A stretch of DNA of 64,000 nt from a beta proteobacterium AAP51 (GCA_001295905.1 LJHT01000014.1:124001-188000), one strand, 5' to 3'; positions 43,564-52,390 are shown, counted from the stretch's first letter. The notes: generated from the sequence alone by a model not told the origin. Numbers and translations are program-made.

Positions 43564-44028
43564 GTGCTGAAAGCACCGGGCCGGCGGCGTCTGATGCAGG
43601 CGGCCGCCTCGGCCTGCCTGTTCGGCCTGCTGGCCTGGGCGGCGGGGCCGGCCGCTTCGACCGGGCCGCCCGCTTCGGCCCAGCCGGCTCCGCCGGCAGT
43701 GCGCCCAGCCGCTGCGCCGATGAGCGCTGACGAGCTCATCCTGCAGTTCCGCCGCCCCGATCTGCAGGCCGCGCTGCAGCAGGCCAGCGGCAGTGCGGCG
43801 GCGCGCGCCACCGCGCAGCGTGCGCTGGCGGCGCTGGGGCAGCGCCACGGCGTGGCGTTGCACTACGTGCAGACGCTGGGCGTGGGCAGCGCGCTCGTGG
43901 CCGTGACCCCCGCCGCTGCGAAGCCGCAAGCCCTTGACGCGCTGGTGGCGCGACTGGCGGCCGATGCCGAAGTGGCCGCGGTGGAAGTCAACGCGCGCAT
44001 GACGACCTTCAAGCCCGCCGCGCCCTGA
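43564..44028 (+). CDS. Small secreted protein resembling a free-standing S8 protease propeptide (putative inhibitor)
   Basis: 154 residues from a GTG seven bases after the protease stop, or 144 from the ATG at 43594. An N-terminal signal peptide (RRR followed by a hydrophobic segment) exports it. The C-terminal 90 or so residues track the propeptide of the preceding protease block by block: DELILQFRRP against KGLIVKYRDG, HYVQTLGVGSALVAV against KHVRALAIGAQLVEA, and LVARLAADAEVAAVEVNARM against LAEVLRKDPSVLSVEPNAMM. No catalytic domain follows. The family is therefore inferred to be I9-inhibitor-like, acting on the co-encoded protease in the periplasm. This rests on a by-eye comparison. Confidence 0.65.
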   Translation: MLKAPGRRRLMQAAASACLFGLLAWAAGPAASTGPPASAQPAPPAVRPAAAPMSADELILQFRRPDLQAALQQASGSAAARATAQRALAALGQRHGVALHYVQTLGVGSALVAVTPAAAKPQALDALVARLAADAEVAAVEVNARMTTFKPAAP

Positions 44029-44052
44029 GGCGGAGCACCGCACAGCGGCCCG

Positions 44053-45294
44053 TCAGGGCTGCAGCCGGCGCAGCTGGTCCTGGGCTTCGGCCACGTCCTT
44101 GCTCAGTTCGGTGATGTAGCGCGTGCGCTCGTCGCTTTGCCATTCGGCATCGGAAAAACTCGCCAGCGCATAGCTGCGTGAACGGTGCTGCTCGCCCATG
44201 CGGCGCGGCAGCATCACGCGGTCGGGGAAGGTGTCGGGCTTCAGCAGGAAGGCCTCGACATCGCGCAGCACCAGCGGGAAGGCGGGCGCCAGGTCGCGCA
44301 GCAGCTTGCCATGCACCGGCAGCCGGAATTCCACCGCGCCCGCCCCCACTTCGCCGTTGAACTGCGCCAGCGCCACGGGCTGGCCTTGCGCGTCGTCGAT
44401 GCGGCCCGTCACCACATAGCGGCCGGGCATCAGCACCTGCGCCTTGACGAAGAAGTCCAGCCCGGCTGCGGTGGCTGCCTCGCGCACGCCGGGCAGCCAC
44501 TGTGCGGCCTGCTCGGGGCTGTAGACCAGGTCGAAGTACAGGAAGCCGGGCTGGCCGGCATAGGCCAGGTTCAGTTCCAGCCGCACGGTGCCGGCGAAGC
44601 TGGCGAAGCCCTGGGCGCCGGGCTGCATCAGCGCCGACCAGGTGCCGTCGCCGGCCACCAGGTCGCCCTGGGTGCCGGTGTCGTTCACGGCCAGCGCCAC
44701 CTCGGCGGTGCGCGCGGTGGCGCCCGGGGGTGTCACTTCCTTCATCACCGCGCGCTGCACGCGCAGCGGCAGCGTGCGGCCCTGGTCGTCGGTGAGCGTC
44801 AAGGTCACGCGGCTGCTTTCCATGCCGCTGGCGAACACACGCTCTTGCGTGGTGCGCAACCGCACGCCCTGGCTGGCGCTGCCGCCAGGCATGCGCAAGG
44901 CGCGTTCTTCTTCGATGGGGGCGAAGGGCCGCACCTGGTCGGGGTGCTCGCGGATGGGGCGCGACTCGTGCGGGTACTGCGCCGCAGCGCGGTATGCGTT
45001 CAGCGCATGGCTGGCACGCTCCAGCCGCGTTTCCCACAGCACCCGCTGGGCCTGGCGTTCGGCTTCGCGCTCGGCCTGGCCCAGGGCGCTGAGCGGGGGG
45101 CCCGGGCGCAGCGTGGGGCTGCTGCTGGCCGCCAGCGCAGCGTTGGGGGCTGAAGTACCGACGTCAACTGTGGTGGGGCCCGCGGCCGAGGCCAGCGCGC
45201 TTTCGGCTTCAACCCCGCCGCGGGCCTGCAGCCAGCCCAGCAGCAGGGCCACCGCGGCCGCTGCGGCCAGCGCTGCCGCAGCGCCGGTTTTCAT
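44053..45294 (-). CDS. Exported protein of unknown function (413 aa)
   Basis: It begins with a single hydrophobic segment (residues 4-21), suggesting a membrane anchor or uncleaved signal. A charged helical region (about 70-110) follows, then a beta-rich part with a VNDTGTQGDLVAGDGTW motif. That motif resembles the aspartate-rich loop of choice-of-anchor or Ig-like extracellular modules. The C-terminal 30 residues are helical and charged. I do not recognise a family. Its start overlaps the stop of the upstream gene (ATGA), so the two secreted proteins are made together, convergent to the protease/propeptide-like pair. Confidence 0.7.
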   Translation of the reverse strand: MKTGAAAALAAAAAVALLLGWLQARGGVEAESALASAAGPTTVDVGTSAPNAALAASSSPTLRPGPPLSALGQAEREAERQAQRVLWETRLERASHALNAYRAAAQYPHESRPIREHPDQVRPFAPIEEERALRMPGGSASQGVRLRTTQERVFASGMESSRVTLTLTDDQGRTLPLRVQRAVMKEVTPPGATARTAEVALAVNDTGTQGDLVAGDGTWSALMQPGAQGFASFAGTVRLELNLAYAGQPGFLYFDLVYSPEQAAQWLPGVREAATAAGLDFFVKAQVLMPGRYVVTGRIDDAQGQPVALAQFNGEVGAGAVEFRLPVHGKLLRDLAPAFPLVLRDVEAFLLKPDTFPDRVMLPRRMGEQHRSRSYALASFSDAEWQSDERTRYITELSKDVAEAQDQLRRLQP

Positions 45295-46220
45295 CGGGCG
45301 TTGGTGACCATGTCTTCACGCATCTTCGAGACGATGCCGCCCCAGTTGCCACGCGTGTAGTGGTCGAGCTGTTCGTTGTTGTCGCGGAAGATCACCGAGT
45401 GGTAGCTCCACTTCGCGCGCCCGCCCTGGGCGGCGGCGGTGCCCAGCGTGAGGTCGTTGCACAGCCAGTCGGCCGGGTTGCAGTAGCTGCCGCCGCTGCT
45501 GCCCGAGATGCCGCCGCTGGAGTGGTAGGCGATGGCCTCGTCGTCCTGCCCCGGCAGCACGAAGCTGTACAGCGTGCCCTTGCTGCCGGCGAACATGTAG
45601 AACCACTTCGCGGTGGTGGCGTTGTGGTTGTACAGCGCGCGTGCGGTGCTGGTCTTCAGGTCGCTGACCAGCGGTTCGCTCAGGGCCCAGTCGCCGGCAT
45701 CGGCCAGTTCGCTGCCGCCGCCGGCGCCGCCGGCCACGTTCACCCACTTGATGTTCCAGCCGGTCTGGGTGCCGGCGCCGCTGTTGCCGCACTGGCCCGC
45801 TGCGTTGGGCGTGGGTGTCTTGATGCTGCGGCTGCTGGTGCCGTAAAGCGCCAGGGCGTAGCCGATCTGCAGGTTGCCGGCCGAGTGGGCCGCCACGTAG
45901 CACCAGTTCGGGCCGGTGCAGTAGCAATCGAGCGCGTCGCGCACGTTGCCGTTGGTGGTGCTGATGCGGTTGTAGCCGTCCCAGTTCACCGACTTCTTGT
46001 TCACGCCCGCGGCGGTGGTGGCGGGGCCCCAGTAGCGGAAGTCGGCATAGTTGCCCACCGTGCCGCCGCCGGTGCGGCCGTTGATCCACAGGCTGTAGTT
46101 GGCCGCCTGGGCCACCGCCAGCACGGCGGCGCCTGCGGCCAGCAGCAGGGCCATCAGCACCAGCGGCAGGCGCGCGGTGAACAGGCGTGGGGGTACGGGC
46201 CTCGTCAAGGCTGGTTTCAT
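45291..46220 (-). CDS. Secreted protein with a lipase-like Ser elbow, function unknown
   Basis: 309 residues from the ATG at 46220, which has a GGAGGAG ribosome-binding site. The signal peptide ends at VAQAA (near residue 40). The mature protein contains CYVAAHSAGNLQIGYALA, which looks like an alpha/beta-hydrolase nucleophile elbow (His-Ser-Ala-Gly). A late Asp/His-containing segment (RDNNEQLDHYTRG) could complete a triad. Three Cys-rich spots (CYCTGPNWC, AGQCG, YCNPADWLC) suggest disulfides. The hydrolase assignment is tentative; no family name is offered. It is coupled to the downstream 413-aa protein. Confidence 0.7.
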   Translation of the reverse strand: MKPALTRPVPPRLFTARLPLVLMALLLAAGAAVLAVAQAANYSLWINGRTGGGTVGNYADFRYWGPATTAAGVNKKSVNWDGYNRISTTNGNVRDALDCYCTGPNWCYVAAHSAGNLQIGYALALYGTSSRSIKTPTPNAAGQCGNSGAGTQTGWNIKWVNVAGGAGGGSELADAGDWALSEPLVSDLKTSTARALYNHNATTAKWFYMFAGSKGTLYSFVLPGQDDEAIAYHSSGGISGSSGGSYCNPADWLCNDLTLGTAAAQGGRAKWSYHSVIFRDNNEQLDHYTRGNWGGIVSKMREDMVTNAR

Positions 46221-46385
46221 CGTTCGTCTCCTCCGTGGTGTTATGCGGCGGATGATCCGGCGGTGTTCGTGCGCCCAGCAACGCGCGTTTTCCCGTAGCC
46301 CCTGCAGGGCTATGCTGCGCCGCGTTGCCGGCTGCACGCCTCATGCCTTCCGGAGAGCCCCATCACCGCCCCGACTGCACCGCCC

Positions 46386-47618
46386 TTGCCCACTGCGCAA
46401 GCCGCCGATTCGCGCTACGCCATGGGCCGCCTGCTCGTGGCCCTGCTGCTGATGACGCTGGGCAGCAGCGGCATGTACGTGGTGGCCGTCATCCTGCCCA
46501 CGGTGCAGGACGAGTTCGGCGTGGCGCGTGCCGATGCCAGCCTGCCCTACACCGCGCTGATGATCGGCTTCGGCATCGGCGGCGTGCTGATGGGCCGCCT
46601 GGCCGACCGCTACGGCGTGATGTGGCCGCTGCTCATCGGCGCTGCCAGCCTGGGCACGGGTTACGTGCTTTGCGGCCTGGCTGGCGGCATCGGCAGCTTC
46701 ACCTTGTGGCACGGCCTGCTCATCGGGCTGCTGGGCAGCTCGGCCAGCTTCGCGCCGCTGGTGGCCGACACCTCGCTGTGGTTCGTGAAGCGCCGCGGCA
46801 TTGCGGTGGCGGTGTGCGCCAGCGGCAACTACGTGGCCGGCGCGGTGTGGCCGCCGGTGGTGCAGCACTTCGTGGAAGCCTCGGGCTGGCGCGCCACCTA
46901 CATCGGCATGGGCGTGTTCTGCGGCGTGGCGATGGCGCTGCTGGCGCTCTTCATGCGCCCGCGCCCGCCGGCGGCCGTGATGGCGCCGCCGCGCGCCGGG
47001 GCCGCGCCGGTGGTCTCGGGCCGGCCTTTCGGGCTGGGCCTGAACCAGGCGCAGGCCCTGCTGTGCGTGGCTGGCGTGGCCTGCTGCGTGGCCATGGCCA
47101 TGCCCCAGGTGCACATCGTGGCCTATTGCACCGACCTGGGCTTCGGCGCCGCACGCGGTGCCGAGATGCTGAGCCTGATGCTGGCCTGCGGCATCGTCAG
47201 CCGGCTGGTCAGCGGCGCCATCTGCGACCGCATCGGCGGCCTGCGCACGCTGCTGCTGGGCAGCGTGCTGCAGGGGCTGGCGCTGCTGCTCTTCCTGCCC
47301 TTCGACGGGCTGGTGTCGCTGTACGTCATCTCGGCGCTGTTCGGGCTGTTCCAGGGTGGGCTGGTGCCCAGCTACGCCATCATCGTGCGCGAGCACTTCC
47401 CGCCCGCCGAGGCCGGCGCGCGCGTGGGCACGGTGCTGATGTGCACGCTGCTGGGCATGGCGCTGGGCGGCTGGATGTCGGGCCAGGTGTTCGACCTCAC
47501 CGGCAGCTACGAAGCCGCCTTCGTCAACGGCATCGCCTGGAACGTGCTCAACGGCGCCATCGCCTTCTGGCTGCTACGCCGCACCCTGCGCACGCCCATG
47601 GCGCGCGGCTTGCCCTGA
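46386..47618 (+). CDS. MFS transporter (12-TM)
   Basis: About 410 residues with twelve hydrophobic segments and the MFS loop 2-3 signature GVLMGRLADRYGVMWPL. A related RLVSGAICDRIGG motif sits between TM8 and TM9. The substrate is unknown; the sequence resembles the oxalate/formate or monocarboxylate-like branch only in general. The start is uncertain. The frame has TTG at 46386 and ATG at 46422. A GGAGAG Shine-Dalgarno sequence sits correctly upstream of an in-frame ATC at 46362, a rare but known start type. Confidence 0.85.
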   Translation: MPTAQAADSRYAMGRLLVALLLMTLGSSGMYVVAVILPTVQDEFGVARADASLPYTALMIGFGIGGVLMGRLADRYGVMWPLLIGAASLGTGYVLCGLAGGIGSFTLWHGLLIGLLGSSASFAPLVADTSLWFVKRRGIAVAVCASGNYVAGAVWPPVVQHFVEASGWRATYIGMGVFCGVAMALLALFMRPRPPAAVMAPPRAGAAPVVSGRPFGLGLNQAQALLCVAGVACCVAMAMPQVHIVAYCTDLGFGAARGAEMLSLMLACGIVSRLVSGAICDRIGGLRTLLLGSVLQGLALLLFLPFDGLVSLYVISALFGLFQGGLVPSYAIIVREHFPPAEAGARVGTVLMCTLLGMALGGWMSGQVFDLTGSYEAAFVNGIAWNVLNGAIAFWLLRRTLRTPMARGLP

Positions 47619-47677
47619 ACCTGCGCCGGTGCGAGCATCGCCCCCACTTCAACACCTGCTCCCCCTGGAGACCCCCC

Positions 47678-48352
47678 ATGTCCAAGCCCATGTTCGATGC
47701 CGAGGCGCTGATCGCCATGTTCGAAAGCGCCACCGCCAGCCAGGGCGCGCAGCTGCGCAAGGCCACCACCGAGGCCACCATGATGGCGCTGCAGGGCCGC
47801 GAGCTCACGCTGAAGAACATGCGCGGCGCACTCAAGCAGGTGGCCGAAGCCGCCAGCACGGGCATTGCGAAGAACGTGATGCCCGACATCGACCCCGAAA
47901 GCCTGCTTGACCAGGCCGTGGCCGGCATGGACCAGGCCATGCTGAAGGCGGTGGAAGCCAACCGCGTGGCGCTGACCACCCTCACCACCCAGGGCGCCGA
48001 CCTGCGCGAGAAGCATCTCAGCAAGGCGCTGGCCGACCTGGAGAAGATGGAAGACACGATGTTCAGCGCGCTGAAGAAGGCCGCGGCCGGCGCCGGTGCG
48101 CCCATGGCCAGCGCCTGGGCGCCGGTGCTCGAGAAGATGCAGGCCGGCGGCACGCTCAGCGGCGCGAAGGCCGCCACCACGGCCGAGCAGATGGCCGAGC
48201 AGATGCACACCGCACTGCGCCAGCAGCGCGCGGCCAGCATGCGTGCCGCGCAGGCGCTGGCCGAGAGCTACACCGCCATGGTCAGCGGCGTGCTGCTGGG
48301 CATGAGCGACGCGCTGCAGGGCAGCAGCGCGCGCAAGCCCAAGGCGAAGTGA
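47678..48352 (+). CDS. Phasin-like alpha-helical protein
   Basis: A 224-residue, Ala-rich, almost entirely helical cytosolic protein with many Met and Gln and a basic tail (SSARKPKAK). Composition, amphipathic helices and length resemble phasins that coat polyhydroxyalkanoate granules, but the canonical phasin motif is not obvious, so the call is tentative. The ATG is preceded by CTGGAG. It lies 59 bp downstream of the MFS gene and may have its own promoter. An acetoacetyl-CoA thiolase 14 kb away would fit a PHB-making host. Confidence 0.55.
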   Translation: MSKPMFDAEALIAMFESATASQGAQLRKATTEATMMALQGRELTLKNMRGALKQVAEAASTGIAKNVMPDIDPESLLDQAVAGMDQAMLKAVEANRVALTTLTTQGADLREKHLSKALADLEKMEDTMFSALKKAAAGAGAPMASAWAPVLEKMQAGGTLSGAKAATTAEQMAEQMHTALRQQRAASMRAAQALAESYTAMVSGVLLGMSDALQGSSARKPKAK

Positions 48353-48385
48353 AGCCCGGGCCGTGATTCAAGGCTTCAGGCCCAG

Positions 48386-48408
48386 GGCTTGAGGCTCAGG
48401 CCCTGAAG
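48386..48408. terminator. Convergent intergenic hairpin candidate
   Basis: The 43-bp gap between the convergent phasin-like and unknown genes contains CTTCAGG (48374) and CCTGAAG (48402-48408), inverted around a GC-rich centre that overlaps the minus-strand stop. It is a weak candidate for a shared terminator. Confidence 0.3.
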
Positions 48409-49871
48409 TCCGCCGGCCCCATGCCGACGATGCGCGACTTGTCCACCTTGGGCAGCGGCGTGCCGCTGCCCAGCACGCGGTCGATGCCGCCCGAGATGGC
48501 ATCGGCCACCGAGCCGAGCGCGGCTCCCGGTGCGGAGGTCACCTTGTCCAGGCCGCTTTTGTGGCTCCAGTTCGCCTCACGGATGCCCTTGGCGTTTTCC
48601 ATGCGCGGAATCTCGAAGCGCGAGACCTTGATGTAGTGCCGTGCCTTGTCCAGCACGAGCTGGATCTTTTTCACCAGGCGCTCCACGTCCAGCATCCAGT
48701 TCGGCGTGCCGTAGTCGGCCACGGCGAAGTTGATGATGGTGCTGTGGTCCTGCACCACCAGGAAGTAGCAGCCCAGCACCGGGCAGGTGCGGAAGAGGTC
48801 GATGTTCAGCGCGCCCAGTTGCAGGGCGCGGTTGGCGCGCTGCACTTCCTTGTAGTCGCGCACGTACTCGACGATGGTCTGGAAGATCTGCGCCAGCGTC
48901 TCCAGCGCGCCCAGCACCGGGCCGGTGACGGCCCCGCCATCGGCGAACACGCCCAGCGCCTTGCCCGTGAAAGCCACGCTGTGCACCGCGGCCTTCTGGC
49001 TGGTGGCGGTGATTTCGCGGTCCAGCAGCATCAGCACCGCGTCGAAGGCGGCCTCGGGGTCGCCGGGGCGGATGGCGTAGCGGCGGTCGCGCACTTCTGA
49101 ACGGTCGTAGGCCAGCTTGGCCACGCTGGCCCAGCCGATGAGCGCCTTGCCGCCCGAGGAAATGGTGCCCAGGAAAGGCGCCAGGTTGGCCGCGAACTGC
49201 TCCACCGCGCCGAGGTTGAGCGCGTCGAAGACGCCTTGCGGTTCGACCCCCGGGCACAGCTCCTTGATGAAGGCGATGATCTTCGGCCGCAGCGAAAGTG
49301 TGTCGTTCTGCGCCGCCTTGTGCACCGCGCTGGCACCGCCGTTCTGCAGCAAGGCCACGTTCGCAGGCATCTGCGCCAGCCTGCGCCCGGCCAGGGCGCC
49401 CTTGGCCGCCAGGCCGCCGCCGTCCACCACCGCGGTGCTGGCGCCGGTCTTGAAGCGTTCCCAGTTCGTGCGTGCCGAACTCGCCATGCCCAGCACGGTG
49501 TTGCGCTTGAACTGCAGTTTGCGCCCCATGAACTGCTTCTGCAGCGCCAGGCGCTGCTGCAGCGCGATATAGGCCAGCGCCTCGCGCTCTTCCTTGCTGA
49601 GCTGGCGCTTGTCCACCGTGCTCAGCGCACGGTGCAGCGCGGTCACGGCGCCCTTCTGGTTGCGCACGCTCTTCGTCCAGTCCTTGCCCTGGCGGCTCTG
49701 GTCGAAACGCCAGCGGTCCAGTGCTTCGCGCAGGGCCTTCAGGTTCGCTTCGCCGGGCTGCTTCTCGTGCGCCTGCAGGGCGGTGTCCACACGCTTGAGC
49801 AGGTCGCTTCGCGGCGAGGTGAGCGAGTAGGTGTCGGCCATCCAGCGCGCGTGGGAAATGATCTCGGCCAT
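48396..49871 (-). CDS. Large cytosolic protein of unknown function (491 aa)
   Basis: I do not recognise this family. From the ATG at 49871 (MAEIISHARW) it has no signal peptide. Residues 1-150 are helical and highly charged (Lys/Arg/Gln). The middle has two weakly hydrophobic stretches (around NLAPFLGTISSGGKALIGW and FADGGAVTGPVLGALETLAQ) that could insert in a membrane. A stretch with aromatic and Cys residues (FRTCPVLGCYFLVVQDHSTI) follows. The tail is Gly/Ser-rich. It stands alone between convergent and divergent genes. Some secreted effectors look like this, but nothing here proves it. Confidence 0.7.
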   Translation of the reverse strand: MAEIISHARWMADTYSLTSPRSDLLKRVDTALQAHEKQPGEANLKALREALDRWRFDQSRQGKDWTKSVRNQKGAVTALHRALSTVDKRQLSKEEREALAYIALQQRLALQKQFMGRKLQFKRNTVLGMASSARTNWERFKTGASTAVVDGGGLAAKGALAGRRLAQMPANVALLQNGGASAVHKAAQNDTLSLRPKIIAFIKELCPGVEPQGVFDALNLGAVEQFAANLAPFLGTISSGGKALIGWASVAKLAYDRSEVRDRRYAIRPGDPEAAFDAVLMLLDREITATSQKAAVHSVAFTGKALGVFADGGAVTGPVLGALETLAQIFQTIVEYVRDYKEVQRANRALQLGALNIDLFRTCPVLGCYFLVVQDHSTIINFAVADYGTPNWMLDVERLVKKIQLVLDKARHYIKVSRFEIPRMENAKGIREANWSHKSGLDKVTSAPGAALGSVADAISGGIDRVLGSGTPLPKVDKSRIVGMGPADFRA

Positions 49872-49983
49872 GAGAAAGGGTGGGGGTGGTCGGGAAGTAG
49901 CCAAATGTATCCGTCGCGGCGGGCCGTGACCGTCAGGAAATGCCTCGAAGCCCCGGGCCCGGGGCCCCGCCTACACTGCCGGC

Positions 49984-51120
49984 ATGAAAAAAGTCGTCAT
50001 CTCCGGAACCGGGTTGTTCCAGCCTGAACAGGTGATCACCAACGCCGAACTGGTGGCCAGCTACAACGCCTACGCCGACCTGCAGAACGCGAAGTTCGCC
50101 GAGGAGATCGCCGCCGGCACGCGCCAGCCCCTGCCGCATTCCAGCGTCGAGTTCATCGAGAAGGCCTCGGGCATCCAGCAGCGCTACGTGCTCGAGAAGG
50201 AAGGCGTGCTCGACCCCACGCGCATGAAGCCGCGTTTTGCGCCGCGCGGCGACGGCGAGCTCAGCCTGATGGCCGAGATGGCCGTGGCCGCCGCCCAGAA
50301 GGCCCTGGCCGCCGCCGGCAAGCAGGGCAGCGACATCGACGGCGTGCTGTGCGCCGCCGCCAACATGCAGCGCGCCTACCCGGCCATGGCGTGCGAGATC
50401 CAGGCCGCCATAGGCGCGCGCGGCTATGGCTTCGACATGAACGTGGCCTGCAGCAGCGCCACCTTCGGCATCGAGCAGGCCGTGAACGCCGTGAAGTGCG
50501 GCAGCGCGAAGTGCGTGCTGGTGGTGAACCCCGAGATCACCTCGGCCCACCTCGAATGGCGCGACCGCGACTGCCATTTCATCTTCGGCGACGTGTGCAC
50601 CGCCGTCATCGTGGAAGCCGCCGACACCGCCACCAGCGCCGACCCCTGGGAAGTGCTGGGCACGCACCTCGTCACGCAGTACAGCAACCACATCCGCAAC
50701 AACGCCGGCTTCCTGAATCGCTGCGAAGACACCGACCCCGACGCGCGCGACAAGACCTTCATGCAGGAAGGCCGCAAGGTCTTCAAGGAAGTGGTGCCGA
50801 TGGCCGCGGCGCACATCGAGGCGCACCTGCAGACCCTGGGCTTCGAGCCCACCGACGTGCGCCGCTTCTGGCTGCACCAGGCCAACCTGGGCATGAACCA
50901 GCTGGTGCTGAAGAAGCTGGTGGGCCGCGAGGTGGGCGACGACATCGCGCCCATCATCCTGAGCGAATTTGCCAACACGGCCAGTGCCGGCAGCATCATC
51001 GCCTTCCACCGCCACCATGCCGACCTGGGGGCTGGCAGCCTGGGCGTGATCTGCAGCTTCGGCGCGGGTTATTCCATAGGCAGCGTGGTGTTGCGCCGTC
51101 TGGCGGTGGCACCGGCCTGA
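49984..51120 (+). CDS. FabH-like beta-ketoacyl-ACP synthase III family protein
   Basis: This 378-residue thiolase-fold condensing enzyme has the KAS III triad: Cys156 in NVACSSATFG, His in RRFWLHQANLGMN and Asn in SEFANTASAGS. It is longer than the housekeeping FabH (about 317). An insertion around residues 65-90 and 210-260 is typical of the FabH-like paralogues that start specialised acyl chains (FabY- or PqsB-like in general shape). No acyl-carrier or fab genes are adjacent, so its substrate is open. The start is good and the gene is monocistronic. Confidence 0.85.
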   Translation: MKKVVISGTGLFQPEQVITNAELVASYNAYADLQNAKFAEEIAAGTRQPLPHSSVEFIEKASGIQQRYVLEKEGVLDPTRMKPRFAPRGDGELSLMAEMAVAAAQKALAAAGKQGSDIDGVLCAAANMQRAYPAMACEIQAAIGARGYGFDMNVACSSATFGIEQAVNAVKCGSAKCVLVVNPEITSAHLEWRDRDCHFIFGDVCTAVIVEAADTATSADPWEVLGTHLVTQYSNHIRNNAGFLNRCEDTDPDARDKTFMQEGRKVFKEVVPMAAAHIEAHLQTLGFEPTDVRRFWLHQANLGMNQLVLKKLVGREVGDDIAPIILSEFANTASAGSIIAFHRHHADLGAGSLGVICSFGAGYSIGSVVLRRLAVAPA

Positions 51121-51246
51121 GGCCACGCACGCCCAGCCCCGCCGTGGCGGCGCGCAAAGCCCCGCGGCTGCGGAGTGGTGTGTGTGCCACCGCACGGAGG
51201 GGGGTGGTAAGTTCAGGGCATCCGTGACTACGCCCTGGAGCAAACC

Positions 51247-51558
51247 ATGACCGAAATGACCGCAATGCAGCGCGAGAAGCTGATGGCCGACCTGCGTGTG
51301 GTGGTGGCCGATGCCGAGCAACTGCTGAAGATGACCGCCGACGAAGTGGGCGAAGGCGCCGCCGGCCTGCGTGAACGGCTGCAAGAGCGGCTGGCGCAGT
51401 CGAAAGACCGCCTGCTGGCCCTGCAGGACGTGGCCACCGAAAAGGCCAAGGCCGTGGGCCATGCGGCTGACGACTACGTGCACGAGCACCCCTGGAAGTC
51501 GGTGGCCATCGGCGCCGGCATCGGCGTCATCGTCGGCATGCTCATCGGCCGCCGTTGA
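51247..51558 (+). CDS. DUF883/ElaB-YqjD-type ribosome-associated inner-membrane protein
   Basis: 103 residues: a charged helical N-terminal part (about 1-75) followed by the family hallmark HEHPWKSVAIGAGIGVIVG and a terminal GRR. The single C-terminal TM helix anchors it. YqjD/ElaB members bind 70S ribosomes at the membrane in stationary phase in Escherichia coli. It is first of a yqjD-yqjE-yqjK-like cluster with the next two genes, a conserved arrangement that supports the call. Confidence 0.9.
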   Translation: MTEMTAMQREKLMADLRVVVADAEQLLKMTADEVGEGAAGLRERLQERLAQSKDRLLALQDVATEKAKAVGHAADDYVHEHPWKSVAIGAGIGVIVGMLIGRR

Positions 51559-51629
51559 TGCGCAGCGCGTGCAGCCAGCGCGGTCTGGGCGCGGCCCAGT
51601 GCTGAGCCCCGGCCGCGCCTGAAACCCCC

Positions 51630-52085
51630 ATGGCCGTGACCCCGCGGCCCGCCACGGGCGGGCTCTTCCAATCCCTGCGCGCCCTGCTCGGCACCACGCT
51701 GGGCATGGCCAAGCTGCGGCTGGAGCTTTTCGGCACCGAGCTCGAAGCCGAGAAGCTGCGCCTGCTCGACGCGCTGTGGCGCGTGGGCCTGGGCCTGCTG
51801 CTGCTGGGCGTGGCCGTGGTGCTGGCCGCCGGCTTCGTGCTGCTGCTGTTCTGGGACAGCTACCGCCTGGCCGCCCTGGGCGTGATGGTGCTGGTGTTCC
51901 TGGGCAGCGGGGTGGGCCTGCTGCTGTGGGCCCGCGCCGGCTTGAGGGCCGGCGAGGGGGGGCCGTTTGCCCTGTCGGTGGGCGAGTTGCAGCGCGACCT
52001 GCAGGGTTTGCAGGCGGCCGTGCGGCCGGCCTCGGCCGCTGCACCTGCGCCTGCCCCTGCCCAACCGCCTTCCAGCACCCCATGA
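51630..52085 (+). CDS. YqjE-like phage-holin-family (superfamily III) membrane protein
   Basis: 151 residues: a short amphipathic start containing LRLELFGTELEAEKLRLLDA, then two adjacent TM helices (about 50-75 and 80-105), then an Ala/Pro-rich tail. This matches the holin-like YqjE family that accompanies YqjD. Its stop overlaps the ATG of the next gene (ATGA). The function is not established in the family; an envelope stress or stationary-phase role is usually suggested. Confidence 0.85.
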   Translation: MAVTPRPATGGLFQSLRALLGTTLGMAKLRLELFGTELEAEKLRLLDALWRVGLGLLLLGVAVVLAAGFVLLLFWDSYRLAALGVMVLVFLGSGVGLLLWARAGLRAGEGGPFALSVGELQRDLQGLQAAVRPASAAAPAPAPAQPPSSTP

Positions 52086-52390
52086 ACGAACGCGCGCAGG
52101 CGCTGGTGCGCCGTCAACACGAACTGCTGCGCCGCAGCGGCGAACTGCGCCACCAGTTCGCGCAGGAAGCCCGGGCCTGGCAGCGCCCGCTGGAGATTGC
52201 CGACCAGGTGCATGCCGGCTGGCGTTGGCTGCGCGCCCACCCCGAAGTGCCGCTGGCCGCCGCGGCGGTGCTGGTGGTGCTGCGCCCGCGCCGCGCCTGG
52301 CGCCTGGGCTGGAAGCTCTGGACGGGCTGGCGGCTGTGGCGCAGCCTGCAGCGGCAGGCTGCGCCGCTGGGCTTGTTGCGCCGGCCTTAG
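52082..52390 (+). CDS. YqjK-like small basic membrane-associated protein
   Basis: 102 residues rich in Arg and Trp (RRQHELLRRSGELRHQF, then WKLWTGWRLWRSLQRQ) with one moderately hydrophobic segment in the middle (VPLAAAAVLVVLRP). Position and pattern match the YqjK-like third gene of yqjDEK clusters. The start overlaps the previous stop by four bases. Confidence 0.75.
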   Translation: MNERAQALVRRQHELLRRSGELRHQFAQEARAWQRPLEIADQVHAGWRWLRAHPEVPLAAAAVLVVLRPRRAWRLGWKLWTGWRLWRSLQRQAAPLGLLRRP

